The notes under the pieces: model-generated
Database searches by the model: none
What the model saw: only the letters and a program-made list of their open reading frames with translations
Told to the model about the DNA's origin: nothing
Shown: positions 34,862 through 46,200 of the stretch, piece by piece
Position numbering within the stretch: the first letter of the stretch is position 1
Layout of the letters: every line of letters starts with the position of its first letter
Made by a program: the position numbers and the translations under genes
Source of the DNA: Ananas comosus
Taxonomy: Eukaryota > Streptophyta > Magnoliopsida > Poales > Bromeliaceae
Reading direction: 5' to 3'
DNA length: 64,000 bases
NCBI RefSeq assembly: GCF_001540865.1
Contig: NC_033641.1
Coordinates: 8,326,951 to 8,390,950, forward strand

Positions 34862-35095
34862 CCACCTTGCTGCTGTTGCTATTCTGCAGTCAGCAGCTGC
34901 TGATGCTGCTGCTACTATTGCAGTCAGCAGCAGCAGCAAGGCTGCTGCTGCTGAGCCATTCTGCAATCAGCAGCAAGGTGCTGCTGCTGCTGCTGCTATT
35001 CTGCAGTCAGCAGCAGCAGCAGCAGTTGCTGCTGACTGCAGAGCAGCTGTAGCAAAGTGCTTTTGCTGCTGCTGACTGCAGAGCAGCAGAAGCAA
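34862..35095. repeat. CAG/CTG-rich minisatellite
   Basis: Repeated GCTGCTGCTG and CAGCAGCAGC blocks with a recurring CTATTCTGCAGTCAGCAGC word, in both orientations. Ala-, Leu- or Gln-rich ORFs across it follow from the repeat and are not accepted as genes. It lies within the CACTA element. Confidence 0.85.
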
Positions 35096-35929
35096 CAATC
35101 ACTGCAGCGGTGAGTCTGTTCACGCCCTGCTGTCTTCTGTTGCGAGTTTCGGGCGTGACATCTACTAGCTACTATATTATTATAAATGGAGACCTTCGTA
35201 TTCATAAGTAGTTTTCAATATAGAGCTTTTGAATTGTCGATCCATAATATTTAATATAATCTAGAATATTTGAGGTACCTGAAAATCGGCTTTCATAATT
35301 CTTTGATAATATAATAGAGCCCATTATGACCCATAATTACATAAGGGACTGTGACAAAAATGTTTATTTTGTCATGGACTGGAGTGCTCAGGAGAGGTAC
35401 AAAATTCACTATTATGCAATTTTATTCTATTTCAAACAACCTTGCGCAGCAAAGGACTTTGGACTGACTTTAGTACCATAATAATTGAAGGTTAAAAGTT
35501 TAATCTATAACATAAAATGGCTCATAAATTGTCTTAAGGATAAAAAGAAGTAGTTCAAGTTTTCTTTTTGTTTGTTCAAATAGTCTAAGCCAATATGTTT
35601 AGTACATTGTGATCCAAAGTGCGCATCAAAAGAGATTCCCATGAGCATCTATTTGAACTAATGGGTTGTCACTTGTCATTTTCTTCTTCATAACAAAAAC
35701 CCCCATAATTTCAATTCCCTTGTGAGTTAAACAAGAGATTCATTTGGACCTTTGCCTATTTCAAATAGCAAGAGCAATTATCATTAATAACCTACTCCTC
35801 ATGCCTTTAAATTCGAAGCAATAAATTACCAAATAGACCAGAGAACATTTAAACATGGGGATCAAATCCTTCCCTATTCTATTTGGGTTCAGAATCAAAG
35901 CAACTCAAATCACACTTCCACTTGTGGAG

Positions 35930-36160
35930 CTAAGATGGAGTAAGATCTATGATCTCTAAAAAGCCATAAGAATCCAAAGTGCATTTGAAACACCAGAGAC
36001 CACATTTAAAGTTCCAACTCACCTCGCTCCAGGTGAAGTCGAAGCAGGGGACAAGTTGAGGACCAGTTGGGGCCAAGGAGCTGGCACTGCTGGGCCTAGC
36101 GGCGGTCCCCGTCTCCAAGTGGGTCAACCTCGACGGTGGTTCTCAATACTAAAGCAAACA
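35930..36160 (-). other. Exon-like GC-richer stretch, unrecognised
   Basis: The minus strand has an open frame ending LAPTGPQLVPCFDFTWSE at a good donor (GAG/GTGAGTTG near 36024). The plus strand is also open (KELALLGLAAVPVSKWVNL). Base composition stands out from the flanks. Possibly a second captured exon in the CACTA element; no family recognised. Confidence 0.3.
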
Positions 36161-36479
36161 AATTGATTGCAAAATTTTAGCTACATATTAATGTGTAAAA
36201 TTGTCAAGCAATCTTATATATACAAATTTGAAATTTGATGGTCGAATATTATTTATTATTAGCCATATATTTCTACTAGTTAGTAAAAACTACTTCAGCA
36301 ATTATGAAACCAGAAAAAATAAAATAGAATAAAATAAAACCGAATAATTGGATTCTCACGTTGCTGTGGCAAAAGCCCCTTTTCGTTCACCACCCGACCT
36401 ACATTTATTCACGTTTAAATATTAGAAAAAAAATAAAAAACGAGGCGAAATATTAAAGAGTAGAATGATTTAGTAATTT

Positions 36480-37013
36480 TTACTACCCCAGTTCTACAAC
36501 CTACGATTCTTCAGCGATTTCTCAGCGATTTCCACCGCGACGATGACACCTGGTAGATCTGGATGGTGGGATGATTCTCCAGTTAATTTAAAGAGAAAAA
36601 GAACAATTGAAAAAAAACAGGGAAAAATAAATTAGAAAATTAGGGCACGAAGAGGGATGGAGGGTTACATGGTGGAGGAGTTGGGTCGGATTTGTAGATG
36701 ATCCTGCGGCTCGACGAGGCGACGCGCAGGTGACGGCTTGAACCTGCAGCTCGCCTGCGGCTCGACGAGGCGACACGCAGGTGCGGCTGGCCTGCAGCGA
36801 AGCCCCTCGTGGGGTGCTGCTGGCCTGCAGCGAAGTCCCCCGTAGGGGTGCTAGAGCCGCAGGCGGTGGAGGCGCGGGGCTCGCTTCCGATGAAGATGGA
36901 GGCGCGGGGCTTGGCGAAGGCGCGGGTGGCGGAGGCGGAGGGGGCGAAGAGCTAGGGAAAGGTAGAGAGAGAGAGAAGTGAACGAGATAGGTTTGAGATG
37001 GGTTTAGCTTCAA
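36480..37013 (-). other. GC-rich exon-like stretch with internal repeats, unrecognised
   Basis: On the minus strand a 141-codon frame is rich in Pro/Ala/Ser (PPPPPPAPSPSPAPPSSSE) and contains duplicated GASLQAS(R/S)T and CASPRRAAG units from roughly 40-60-bp imperfect DNA repeats. CTCTCTCTC and CCGCGACG upstream resemble a 5' leader. Plausibly a first exon captured by the CACTA element, but no function can be assigned. Confidence 0.3.
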
Positions 37014-37149
37014 GGTTAAAATTTTTTACTGTTTTTATATGTAAAAAGACAATAAACCCCTCACTATTTTATATAATGTATAAAGTAACTGAGGGTAAAT
37101 TGGTCTTTTTGCATAAAGTAGGTGAGTGCTGAAAAAATAGGAGGGAAAA

Positions 37150-37530
37150 TGTGGCGCGGTAAATAAAGAGATAACATGGCGACAAATTATCGCCACGAAT
37201 ACTCTATTTTTCAGCGGCGACACTTATACGTCGCCGCAAAAGAATCCCTATCGGTGGCGACTCTTAATTGTCGCCGCCAAAGAATCCACTATTTAAGGCC
37301 AAAGAATCCCTATTGGTGGCGACTCTTGATTGTCGCCGCCAAAGAATACCTATCGGCGGCGACACTTATATGTCGCCGCTAAAGAATCCCGTATCGGTGG
37401 CGACTCTTATACGTCGCCACCATTTTCTATGAATTGGCGGCGACAAAAAAATGTCGCCACCATATGTAATATATTGGTGGCGACAATGCTTGTCGCCACC
37501 AAAAAGTCGCCACTGAAAAGCATTTTTGTT
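37150..37530. repeat. CACTA subterminal palindromic repeats
   Basis: About nine units of the form GG(C/T)GGCGAC, a 5-9 base spacer, GTCGCC(G/A)CC, AAAGAATCCC. Each unit is itself a palindrome. Such arrays are known transposase-binding regions in CACTA elements. Confidence 0.85.
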
Positions 37531-37536
37531 GTAGTG

Positions 37537-38015
37537 AGACTCTGCAAATATATAGTTTACAACAGAGTGATACCCGTGGGGCAGACAGACTCCAGAGTTC
37601 TACTTAAAAGCTACTCCTAGGAAAGTAGTAAATGCGAAAAAGAAAAGATTACATTTAGACTACTTTTAGAAAGCAATAAATGCAGGAAAGGAAAGATATG
37701 AAAATGCGGTGGTCTTCTCGTTCAGGGGAGAGAAAGACCCTTATTACATGCTTCAAAATTACTATTTATAGTAATATCAACCCACAATATTTGTTGGTTG
37801 AAATTAGTCGGGAGAAGTGGTTGTAACCATAATCGTGGAAATTACGCCCACTCCTCATAGAAGCTACGCCACATCGTGAAAGTTACGCCCCACTTCTCAA
37901 CCGTTTCCGCCTAAAAACTTCAGGCGCCTTATTGCCGACTCCTGATATACTACGTGTTCTTATTGACTTATACGTGGGATAGGCTGGCATGTTAATTTCA
38001 ATTTTGGCATCAACA
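37537..38015 (-). mobile_element. 5' part of LTR C
   Basis: Minus-strand LTR starting TGTTGATGCC at 38015. It contains GAAGACCACCGCATTTTCAT as in LTR A and ends at the CACTA insertion point. It joins 32470-32842 on the other side, giving about 850 bp in total. Confidence 0.65.
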
Positions 38016-38105
38016 CATCCCAACTATACAATTCTTGATAAAAGAATCAAAAGCATCAAAAGCATCAAATTCTCTGTACTTCTAATAGTATATATAGTAG
38101 CACTA

Positions 38106-38108
<3 letters not shown>

Positions 38109-38173
<65 letters not shown>

Positions 38174-38725
38174 GGTCTCCCGTGCTTTCAAAAGTACGGA
38201 GGCTTCCGTGCTTGTAAGTTGTTTTCGATGATATGACATCCGATTCGACGGTCGGCTCCAGTAGGCATAATCTACGCTATTAGAACTATCTAGAAACCAA
38301 ATTTCATAATTTTTCGACATAATTTATCAAGCAATCAAAAGATCTCAAAAATGACTATTTTAAGGGCCGATGTGGCATGTTTTTAAGTTCAACGGTGTAC
38401 AAGTATCCAAATTACATGAAACTTTAATAGAAATTCTACTTAACATCAAGAGCAAGAATAATACTTCAGATTTGAAATTTGAGTCTTTTATTACTGTTTT
38501 TTATAAATTTTTTATTTTCAGTCGTTCATTTTAAGACTACTCGTTCACTAAGCAAACGAAGTCAAAAAATTATGAAATTTGGTTTCTAGATAGTTCTAAT
38601 AGCATAGATCATGTCTAACGGAATCGATTGCTGAATCGGATGTCCAATCATCAAAACAACTTATAAATATGGAGGCCTCCGTACTTTCGAAAGCATAGGT
38701 GCCTAGCTATATATATATATATATA
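38109..38725. mobile_element. Foldback element framed by TA microsatellites
   Basis: About 31 TA units (38109-38170) at the left and about 11 at the right (38708-38725, then N). Between them the left arm (GAACTATCTAGAAACCAAATTTCATAAT; CGTGCTTTCAAAAGTACGGAGGC) is the inverse of the right arm (ATTATGAAATTTGGTTTC; GCCTCCGTACTTTCGAAAGC). No ORF. Insertion into TA repeats is typical of rice Micron-like elements. Confidence 0.75.
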
Positions 38726-39629
38726 NTAAAAATAGTAAAAAAAATTAAGAATTTTAAGAGAATAAAAAATTATAAAAATACTTGAGAATTCTCAAAAAAA
38801 AAAATATCAAATAGGGACTAGACATGAATGTTACGAGTTGAAGAAGGATGGCGATTTTTTTCAATATTTGAAGAACGTTCAATTTTTTTAATGAATGAAA
38901 CAGGTAGTACTTTGTTATTTTTTCCTCAACAATAAAATATATTAAAATAATTTAACTCAAAATAATGCATTATACAAGTCCAAACCCTGCAAGGAAGAAT
39001 AAAAAATCTCCACTATGAATTTGAAATTTATAATTTTTTTTAACTACAAAATTGAATTTACATTCGAATTCAAAATGGAGTCGAACAGTGATATCCCAAC
39101 CTACGTGTGATAATTTTTAGATTTCCAATTTTTTTTTCCCACTCCTAATAAAAAAAATAAAAATAACAAAAATATGATATACCGAGCAAAATAAAAGTTG
39201 CGTACTTTTTTTTAATGGGGAAAATATTTTGTAGCGAAAAAAAAAACGGGTAATTACGTGTGGGTGTGTACAAGTTTGTGTTTTTTTTAAAAAAAATAAT
39301 AAAATTGGGTTTGGATAAGCGTTGTGTTCGTTTTGATGACGTGGTTGTCGCGATGCGTGCACGAATTCACGGCTCAAATTGCGCGGGCACGTAATAAAAG
39401 AAACGGTCGGGAGCACGACAACCGTCGGATTCTAATCGTGCGGCTGGAAAGAGGTCGATCAAGAACCGTACGTTTCGGGGTCCGCATGCGAATCGCGACC
39501 TCTTCGGAAAATAACACACGATGCTTATTTCGCCATGTTTTAAAAAAGGGACATATATATTTACTGTTAATTATAAAATTTTGAAAAATAAATATATTAG
39601 GTGAAATTGTATTGAGCTTATCTTATTAA
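38726..39629. other. Non-coding, no gene seen
   Basis: AT-rich; a GC-richer island at 39330-39510 has no recognised coding potential beyond overlapping short ORFs. Confidence 0.4.
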
Positions 39630-39862
39630 GGCTTAGTTTGATATCGAGGTATATCTAACGCTATTAGATAAAATGGATTTGAGGAAAAAACATATAAGGA
39701 TATGCTTCTCCGTTCTCCAATGGGACCACAAAAAATATATCGTAACCGACTCATCGCGATATGCGGAACGTAATATTGCGTACGGTAACAAACAGATATT
39801 TTTCCAACGTACTTTCTTACCGCACGTAACGCAATCTCCCTGCAATCCCAAATAAAGTCTAA
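39630..39862 (-). mobile_element. MITE family 1, copy 4
   Basis: Starts GGCTTAGTTTGATATCGAGG and ends near CAATCCCAAATAAAG. The interior has ATATCGTAACCGACTCATCG and CGATATGCGGAACG. A second partial copy of its end (CCAACGTACTTTCTCACCCC ... AACGAAGCC) follows at 39897-39968, an end duplication. Confidence 0.7.
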
Positions 39863-40029
39863 GTGGTACAACTCCTAAAAATATATTTTATTTTAAGCCA
39901 AGATATTTTTCCAACGTACTTTCTCACCCCACGTAACGCAATCTCCTGCAATCTCAAACGAAGCCTAAGTGGTCAAACTCCTAAAAATATATTTTATTTT
40001 AAGCTCAATTACACTTTGGTCCTCAAACT

Positions 40030-40282
40030 ATGACGTAGTAAAAAACTTTTGCCAAATATGACTAATAACAATTTTGGAATAGATTATATTTTATTGTCAG
40101 GATTACTTAATTTTATAAACTGGATCAAATATAGTAATATCATATACACTGCAATCCAGCATTATGCATTAAATTAAACGCGCTAATACAACATGAATAG
40201 TAATCTCATTCAAAAATTCAGAATATTTGGATATGTCGAAATAACTTATAATATTACATAATGTAAACCAAACGCGCTCTTA
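40030..40282 (-). mobile_element. MITE family 2, truncated copy
   Basis: Matches the right third of 7592-8574: AATTTTGGAATAGA, TATTTTATTGTC, ATATACACTGCAATCCAGCA, and the end AATGTAAACCAAACGCGCTC. Confidence 0.65.
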
Positions 40283-41345
40283 AATTATAGAAAACCAAAA
40301 TAAGAAACCGCTAAACCACAGGGATATTCGAAGATTTCCCTTCGAAGATAAGTTCCAAGCGTTTTTACCAAAAAAATATTAAAAAAAAAATATTGTGAGG
40401 GGCGAATTTCAGATTCCTTATAGTTGAGGGGGTCTCCATACATTTTGAACCTCAATCATAAGTTCTTATCTTATCCGACAGTATCAGGAAGTTTCCCGAA
40501 TCTGTCACACCACGTGCTTTCTTAAACAAAAATTCATAATCCTAAAAAAAAAAAAAAATAATAACGAAAATATAAAAAATTGTGTACGCATCAAATATTT
40601 TAGTATATATTTATTTACTATATTATCATATTATTTTTTAAAAATATTATCACATTATTATATTTTATTAATTTTTATACTTTAGATTGACTTTTATTTC
40701 CTGTCGTATATATTTTTCTTTTCTCATGCCTCAATATTTTTTTTCTCGCTAATCCCTACGTAATCATTAGCAAATTTATTGTTTTGAATAAAATTTATCA
40801 ATTTTATTAAAAGACACGGATTAAATAGTGAAAAAAAAATGTAACATACATCTTCATAATAGCCTCACCGGAAATTTTTATTGAGTCATTTTAATTTTTT
40901 TAAATTATTTTTATACATTTTGTTTTTTTAATTTTAAACAAGATGAATATATGCGCTGTTATTATCATGCAACATTTATAACAGCTTTTATCTAAAATAA
41001 TAGATTTATAGCGTATTATGTATGGATTGAAAAGAACCGATAGTCGAGTGTTAAAAATAAAATTAGTATAATATAGAAAGTAAAAAAATGTAAAATACAG
41101 TGTAGTATAATATAATTAAGTCTTGTTGAGCCACATGAAAAAGTTACTTTAATGTTGTAGACCTAATTTGGGAGGAACTCATTATATGGGCAGAAATTTT
41201 ACAACTATCGTTCCCAAACTTTTCCCCAAAATAAATGTTTGGGGATGTTGCATTTGGGTGCTGCGTGGCTGGCGGGCGCCCATCCTAGTCTTTCCTGTTT
41301 GCTTAAATTGGTTAGCATCTTGCCCTGTGGCGAGAGTTCATGTTT
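40283..41345. other. Non-coding, no gene seen
   Basis: AT-rich to about 41150. 41160-41345 is GC-richer with a short ORF of no recognised family. Confidence 0.4.
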
Positions 41346-41428
41346 GGCCGAGTCACGTTCGAAATAGCGTGAGGCTGGATAGGCCGAGTCATATTCGAAA
41401 TGGCATGAGGCTAAATAGGCCGAATCAC
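41346..41428. repeat. 36-bp tandem repeat, about 2.3 copies
   Basis: Units starting GGCCGAGTCA(C/T) at 41346 and 41382 and a partial at 41418, each continuing TTCGAAAT and GCATGAGGCT or similar. Confidence 0.85.
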
Positions 41429-41589
41429 AATTGAGACCCGTGGGCGCTGTATATGTACGCTTTAAATGAATTGGTTGCGTATTTGTAACAGCTCGAGCTT
41501 TTAGGATTAATGATTAGCACTAATGATTCGACACTCCCTTCCTCTCCATCGGCTTCTTTCTCTCTCTCTCTCTAAAAATTGAGGCCCAC

Positions 41590-41620
<31 letters not shown>

Positions 41621-41622
41621 TG
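41590..41622. repeat. GTT microsatellite
   Basis: About ten GTT units followed by a T-run. Confidence 0.9.
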
Positions 41623-41749
41623 TTTTTTTTTTTTCTTTGCTTGAGTGTATGTGGGCTGGAAACTTCTCGGATTTTTGAATGAGCTTAATCGTCGTCTTTT
41701 CTTTCCAAAAAATGTGTCCTAGTTTATGAAAGTCTCNATATGATACATC

Positions 41750-42800
41750 TGATTTTAAAGCATCCGTAGCGGTGATTTTTATTTCTATTTAATATTTATA
41801 ATATCGAAGAAAAAAAATTCTAAAAAGTGCCTCCAAAGTTCATGATACTTTCAAATCATAAAAGTCGATACGTTTAGACCTCAATATTCCTTCTCCAATG
41901 CTCTAAAATGTGGCAGATATACAAGAAGCATATGATTCTATGCATTTTAGTAGTGTCGTTTTGAGTGAATGTTTTTTGCATAGCTTCTAGAAAATATCAT
42001 TATTCACAATGCCCTATTTTTTTAAAAAAAAATAATAATTAGACCCAAATATCTGTTTGCGTGCGGGTGCATCTCTAGGGATGTAATTTGGACCATGCCG
42101 GCTATAAGGTGGCCTGTCCGGACCCAGAATCGAACCTAAACCGTGTCGGGCCGGGACACTATTTTTTGTACCGTTGGCCTCGCATTGACTACGGCCCGTG
42201 CCGTGCCATGCCGTGCTGTGCCTATCCACAAACCGGCCTATTTAACTTTTATTTTCTATTTTCTAATTTTATTTTATTATTTAAAATTTTTATTTATTAA
42301 TAATTTTATAAATATATATTGTGTCAAAATTTTAAAATTATGTAAAAATTTTAAATATTTTTTTTTTAAAAGAATAAAATTTGAAACCAAACGGATAATT
42401 TGAAATATAAAACTAAATTTTGATTTATTCAAATTCAAACTTAAAATTATGATTCGAAATACTTGATTGAATTTTAATTTTTAATTTATAAATTAAAATT
42501 AAAATTTATTAATTTTTAAATTTAAACTTATATTTTAATTAAAAATAAGTTTAAAAAAGTTAAATTTAACCCGAATAAATCCATTTCGTCTCGATTCAAT
42601 TTTCAATCCCACATTTTAAGCCGGATTGAAAAAAAAATAATTGGGAGGATTCCCATTACTTCATAATCGGAATCGTAATGAAAAGTCCGCATACCAAATA
42701 GACAAACTGATTCGTCCATTCTGATTACGATTCAGGATAAAAAAAATAGACGAACCAAACACGCCCTTAATATTATAAATAAATATATTTAAATATAATA
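41750..42800. other. Degenerate mobile DNA, no gene
   Basis: 42075-42240 contains GGCCCGTGCCGTGCCATGCC-type text, also seen in shorter form at about 51850-51910 and 58280-58310, known from old plant hAT-like elements. 42260-42560 is AAATTT-word sequence, and 42640-42780 ends in CGAACCAAACACGCCC. No gene. Confidence 0.45.
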
Positions 42801-42802
42801 AT

Positions 42803-43062
42803 TAGTAGAGTAGAGTTATTATGCTATCGGAAGCATAAAGTGGTTGGTGTTTCCGATTTTTTAGCCCTTAGAACAACTCCATTGATTATTTCTAACCATT
42901 GGATTAATATTATTAACCAATAGGAACTACTCAACCTTAGGGGACCACTCAACCCTATAAGGGGACCGCTATCATCCCAACCATAGAATTTTTTATCCAA
43001 GGGCTTAAAAATCGAAAACACCAACTACTTAATACTTTCGATAGCATAGTAGCTTTACACTA
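42803..43062. mobile_element. Foldback MITE upstream of RUS2
   Basis: The left arm (TTATGCTATCGGAAGCATAA, GGTGTTTCCGATTTTTTAGC) is the inverse of the right arm (GGGCTTAAAAATCGAAAACACC, CTTTCGATAGCATAGTAGC). A relative lies at 47490-47690 downstream of RUS2. Confidence 0.75.
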
Positions 43063-43222
43063 ATTAATATTATTTATTATATTATTTTATTTTTTTCATT
43101 TTTTTATTATTTAAATATATTTTATTATAGTAAAATAAACAATCGCGACTATTCCATTTCCTTCTCTTTCCCTCTCCAGGCTCACCTTCCCCTTCCACTT
43201 CTCCGCCGCGGTGTTTTCACTA

Positions 43223-43231
43223 AAACCCTAG
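43223..43231 (+). promoter_or_regulatory. Telo-box-like motif in the RUS2 leader
   Basis: AAACCCTAG four bases before the RUS2 start codon, preceded by a pyrimidine-rich stretch (43150-43205) typical of plant leaders. Confidence 0.4.
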
Positions 43232-43234
43232 AAA

Positions 43235-46200
43235 ATGGATTCCTTATTGGTTCGTAGCGTACGCTTCTTGATCTTATTCGCCATTTCTCGAGCTTATTCT
43301 CCACCTTTTTCTCCCCTTTTCAGGACCGGAAGAAGAAGAAGACGAAGGAGAGGGAGCGACCACCTCCTCCTCCTCCCGATTTCTGGGTCGAAACCTCCGA
43401 TTCCGTCTCCCAAATTTGTAGATTCGACTCCAACGATCGTCTCACAGTAATCAACACCCCCCTCTTTTTTTTTAGTTCAAAATGCCCCTTTTTTGATGTT
43501 ATCCGTGTGTTACTCTTGCTGGGTCGACATTTTCTTGGTTGGTTTAAAGATCGATGCGGTTTAGAAGCTCAATTTTGACTTAATTTGAGCTTAATTGGGC
43601 CGATTATGAAGTGGTGAGTTCGGTTTTGCGGGTTGGGTGCAGGGATTAGGTTATAAAGTTGATAGCTTTATTCTTTTTGTAAAATAATTCTTCTTAAGAA
43701 CCAACAAAGAAAAAAAAACCTTTTTTTAGATGACTCTTTCTCTATTATGTCAGTACTGCATAGGCACAGAGGTGAGAGGGATATTTAGGAAGGCGGCAAA
43801 TCATTTACCATCTTTTGAAAGCAGTAAATGATTCGCCAATTTTGCGCGCGGCATCTTGCACGCTTCGCATCGTCGCGTGTGGCTACTTGGATGGTTATAT
43901 CCCATATTACATATGAGTTACATCGCATCATGATACATAACGCGGAAACAAAAGAACGACAAACATAATCTGCGTAAAATTGCTAAAATATAATGACGGA
44001 AAACATACTAATTAAGGGACCTCTAAAAGTTTATTTTTGACGAGGTTATTTGAAATATTGTCGACGTCGCTTTAGGTTTCGTTGGTTTCATTTTTGTTGA
44101 TCAATGTTGGATTTTGCTAGAGCCTAGAGGTTTCTGGAATAGAAAAGACTTTAAAATTCACTTTGGTACTTGCAAAGATCGTTGGTTCAGTGGAGAATGC
44201 TAACACGTAGGAAAACAGCAACAAGAGAAATGAATAAAAGGCACAAATCGCAGGCCGTAGAAGAGGATACAAATTGTAAGCACCATCTTGATTCTTTCCA
44301 CCTCATTCTTTCTCTTGAAGAATGCTTTTAAATCCTTTAAAAGTTAAAGATTTTGTTGTGGAGTGTGATGTGCAATTTCCTTGATTCGCTTGTGTATGAG
44401 AACAGTTCTTTTTGTGCTTTTTTTTATTATGATACTACCTCCGCTGGATCAGTAAATATACGCTAAATATATGTGGCTGCATATGATACTAATCAACTTT
44501 TCATTCTTCATCGATCATCCATGTTACATCTCTTTTAAGGATTGCGTCTCTCTTTTCATTCTTTGTCTAGAGAAGTTTTCTACTGAGTTTTTCACTTTAT
44601 GGTGGGTATCATTGGAGCTTCTGTATTCTGTTGTAGGTGAAAACTTTGCACGATTCCAGACCGATTTATCAAAAAATAGTCGAATCTTTCCTGAATAAGT
44701 TCTTCCCATATGGGTATCCACACAGGTTTTGTAACATAACACAGATTTGTATTCATTGTATTTTAGTGAATGTACGAGTTTTATTCTTATTGAAAAGCAT
44801 TATCTATTATGCAGTGTGAATGAGGGCTACCTGACTTATACCCAATTCCGAGCACTCCAACATTTTTCCAGTGCTGCACTGTCCGTGCTGTCAACACAGG
44901 TCATTAAAATAATCTCCTTTTTTCAATTGGGTGCTTACTTCGAAAATATGTTTCCCATGTTTGGTTATATTTCTCGCCTTTATTACCATAAATTCTTATT
45001 TTCATGTTTGCTTGGTGAAACTTTTGTAGTTGCATCTTGTCTAATTAATTACCATCCACTTTGAACTGACAAAGTATGTGGGCTCTGCTCAGTCGCTGCT
45101 ATTTGCTGCAGGCTTACGACCTACCCCTGCACAAGCGACTGCAGTAAGTTGGGTAAGAAGTGCAAACTGGAGAGACATGCTAAATTCGAAATGGTATTTT
45201 GGTTTTGATTAGTTTGACTTGTGAATTCCTAATATTTTCAGATTTTAAAAGATGGGATGCAACATGCCGGAAAGCTCTTGTGCAGCAGCATGGGAGCCCG
45301 AATGGACTCAGAGCCGAAGAGTTGGAGGATACTTGGTAGGTACTCTTTGTAATACTGATTGCCTTTTCTTTGTCAAAAGTATATATTTCAGCGCAATCTT
45401 GGAACATTATATTGTCTTTACTTTCTTATCCAAGGTATCCCCCATTTTGCTTCTTTTGGGAGCCATCACAAGCCATATCTGACTTGGTTCTTGTAGCTGA
45501 TGTGCTCTACGATCTTGGTACTGGCTTGGAGGTTCTTTCACCACTTTGCCCACATCTTTTTCTTGAAGTGGCCGGCTTGGGAAATTTCGCGAAGGTACAG
45601 TTTCTTTCTTGTGTCAGTGACTCCTATTCGTTACTACAAACCTGTCTTTGTTGTTTCTATGCAATATTACCTCTGATTTTTTAAAGCCAGATTCACTTAA
45701 ATGCGCGCAGCTGCTTTTGTTATCTATCGTGCTTCTTTCATGCATTGAAGATCTAAATATGAGACTAGGCTCATAAAAATCCGTTGTGTCTCTTCATCAA
45801 TGATTGCCCATTATGGATGTAATTTTGCATGACGGACTTTCTTTATACAGGGAATGGCGGTTGTTGCAGCAAGAGCAACAAGACTACCAATTTATTCTTC
45901 TTTTGCTAGAGAAGGTAATCTTAGCGACTTGTTCGCTAAAGGGGAGGCCATCTCAACCCTCTTCAATGTTGTGGGACTAGGAGCAGGAATTCAATTAGCT
46001 TCTACAGTTTGTTCATCAATGCAAGGAAAGGTTTGGCTCTCATATTCTGTGTATTCATCGTCTCTTCTGCTCCGCAGTTGCATTATTCCTTGACATTAGA
46101 ATATCTAAAACACTTAACAGCTGGCTAAACGAAAGTAAATCTTCAATATTGATTTCGACTTGCCTCACAGAATAATTTTCAACTTTAAGCTTGTACCCTG

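Larger units (their letters stand above)
32883..37536 (-). mobile_element. Non-autonomous CACTA transposon carrying gene fragments
   Basis: The right end on the minus strand begins CACTACAACAAAAATGC at 37536. Behind it lie many subterminal repeats of palindromic GGCGGCGAC...GTCGCCGCC/ACC units (37150-37530), and the same units recur at the other side (32883-32976). This is the classic CACTA architecture. The left CACTA tip is missing and an N lies at 32978. Between the ends are fragments of a phenylalanyl-tRNA synthetase gene, a CAG-rich stretch and GC-rich exon-like DNA, but no transposase. The element lies inside LTR C; AGA (37537) may be its 3-bp target copy. Confidence 0.8.

Noticed and set aside
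34797..35205. Ala-, Gln- or Leu-rich proteins over the CAG repeat
   Set aside because: Every frame on both strands is open because the repeat lacks stop words.
37150..37530. CRISPR-like array of palindromic repeats
   Set aside because: The genome is a plant nuclear one, spacers are 5-9 bases and variable, and the array adjoins a CACTA terminus.
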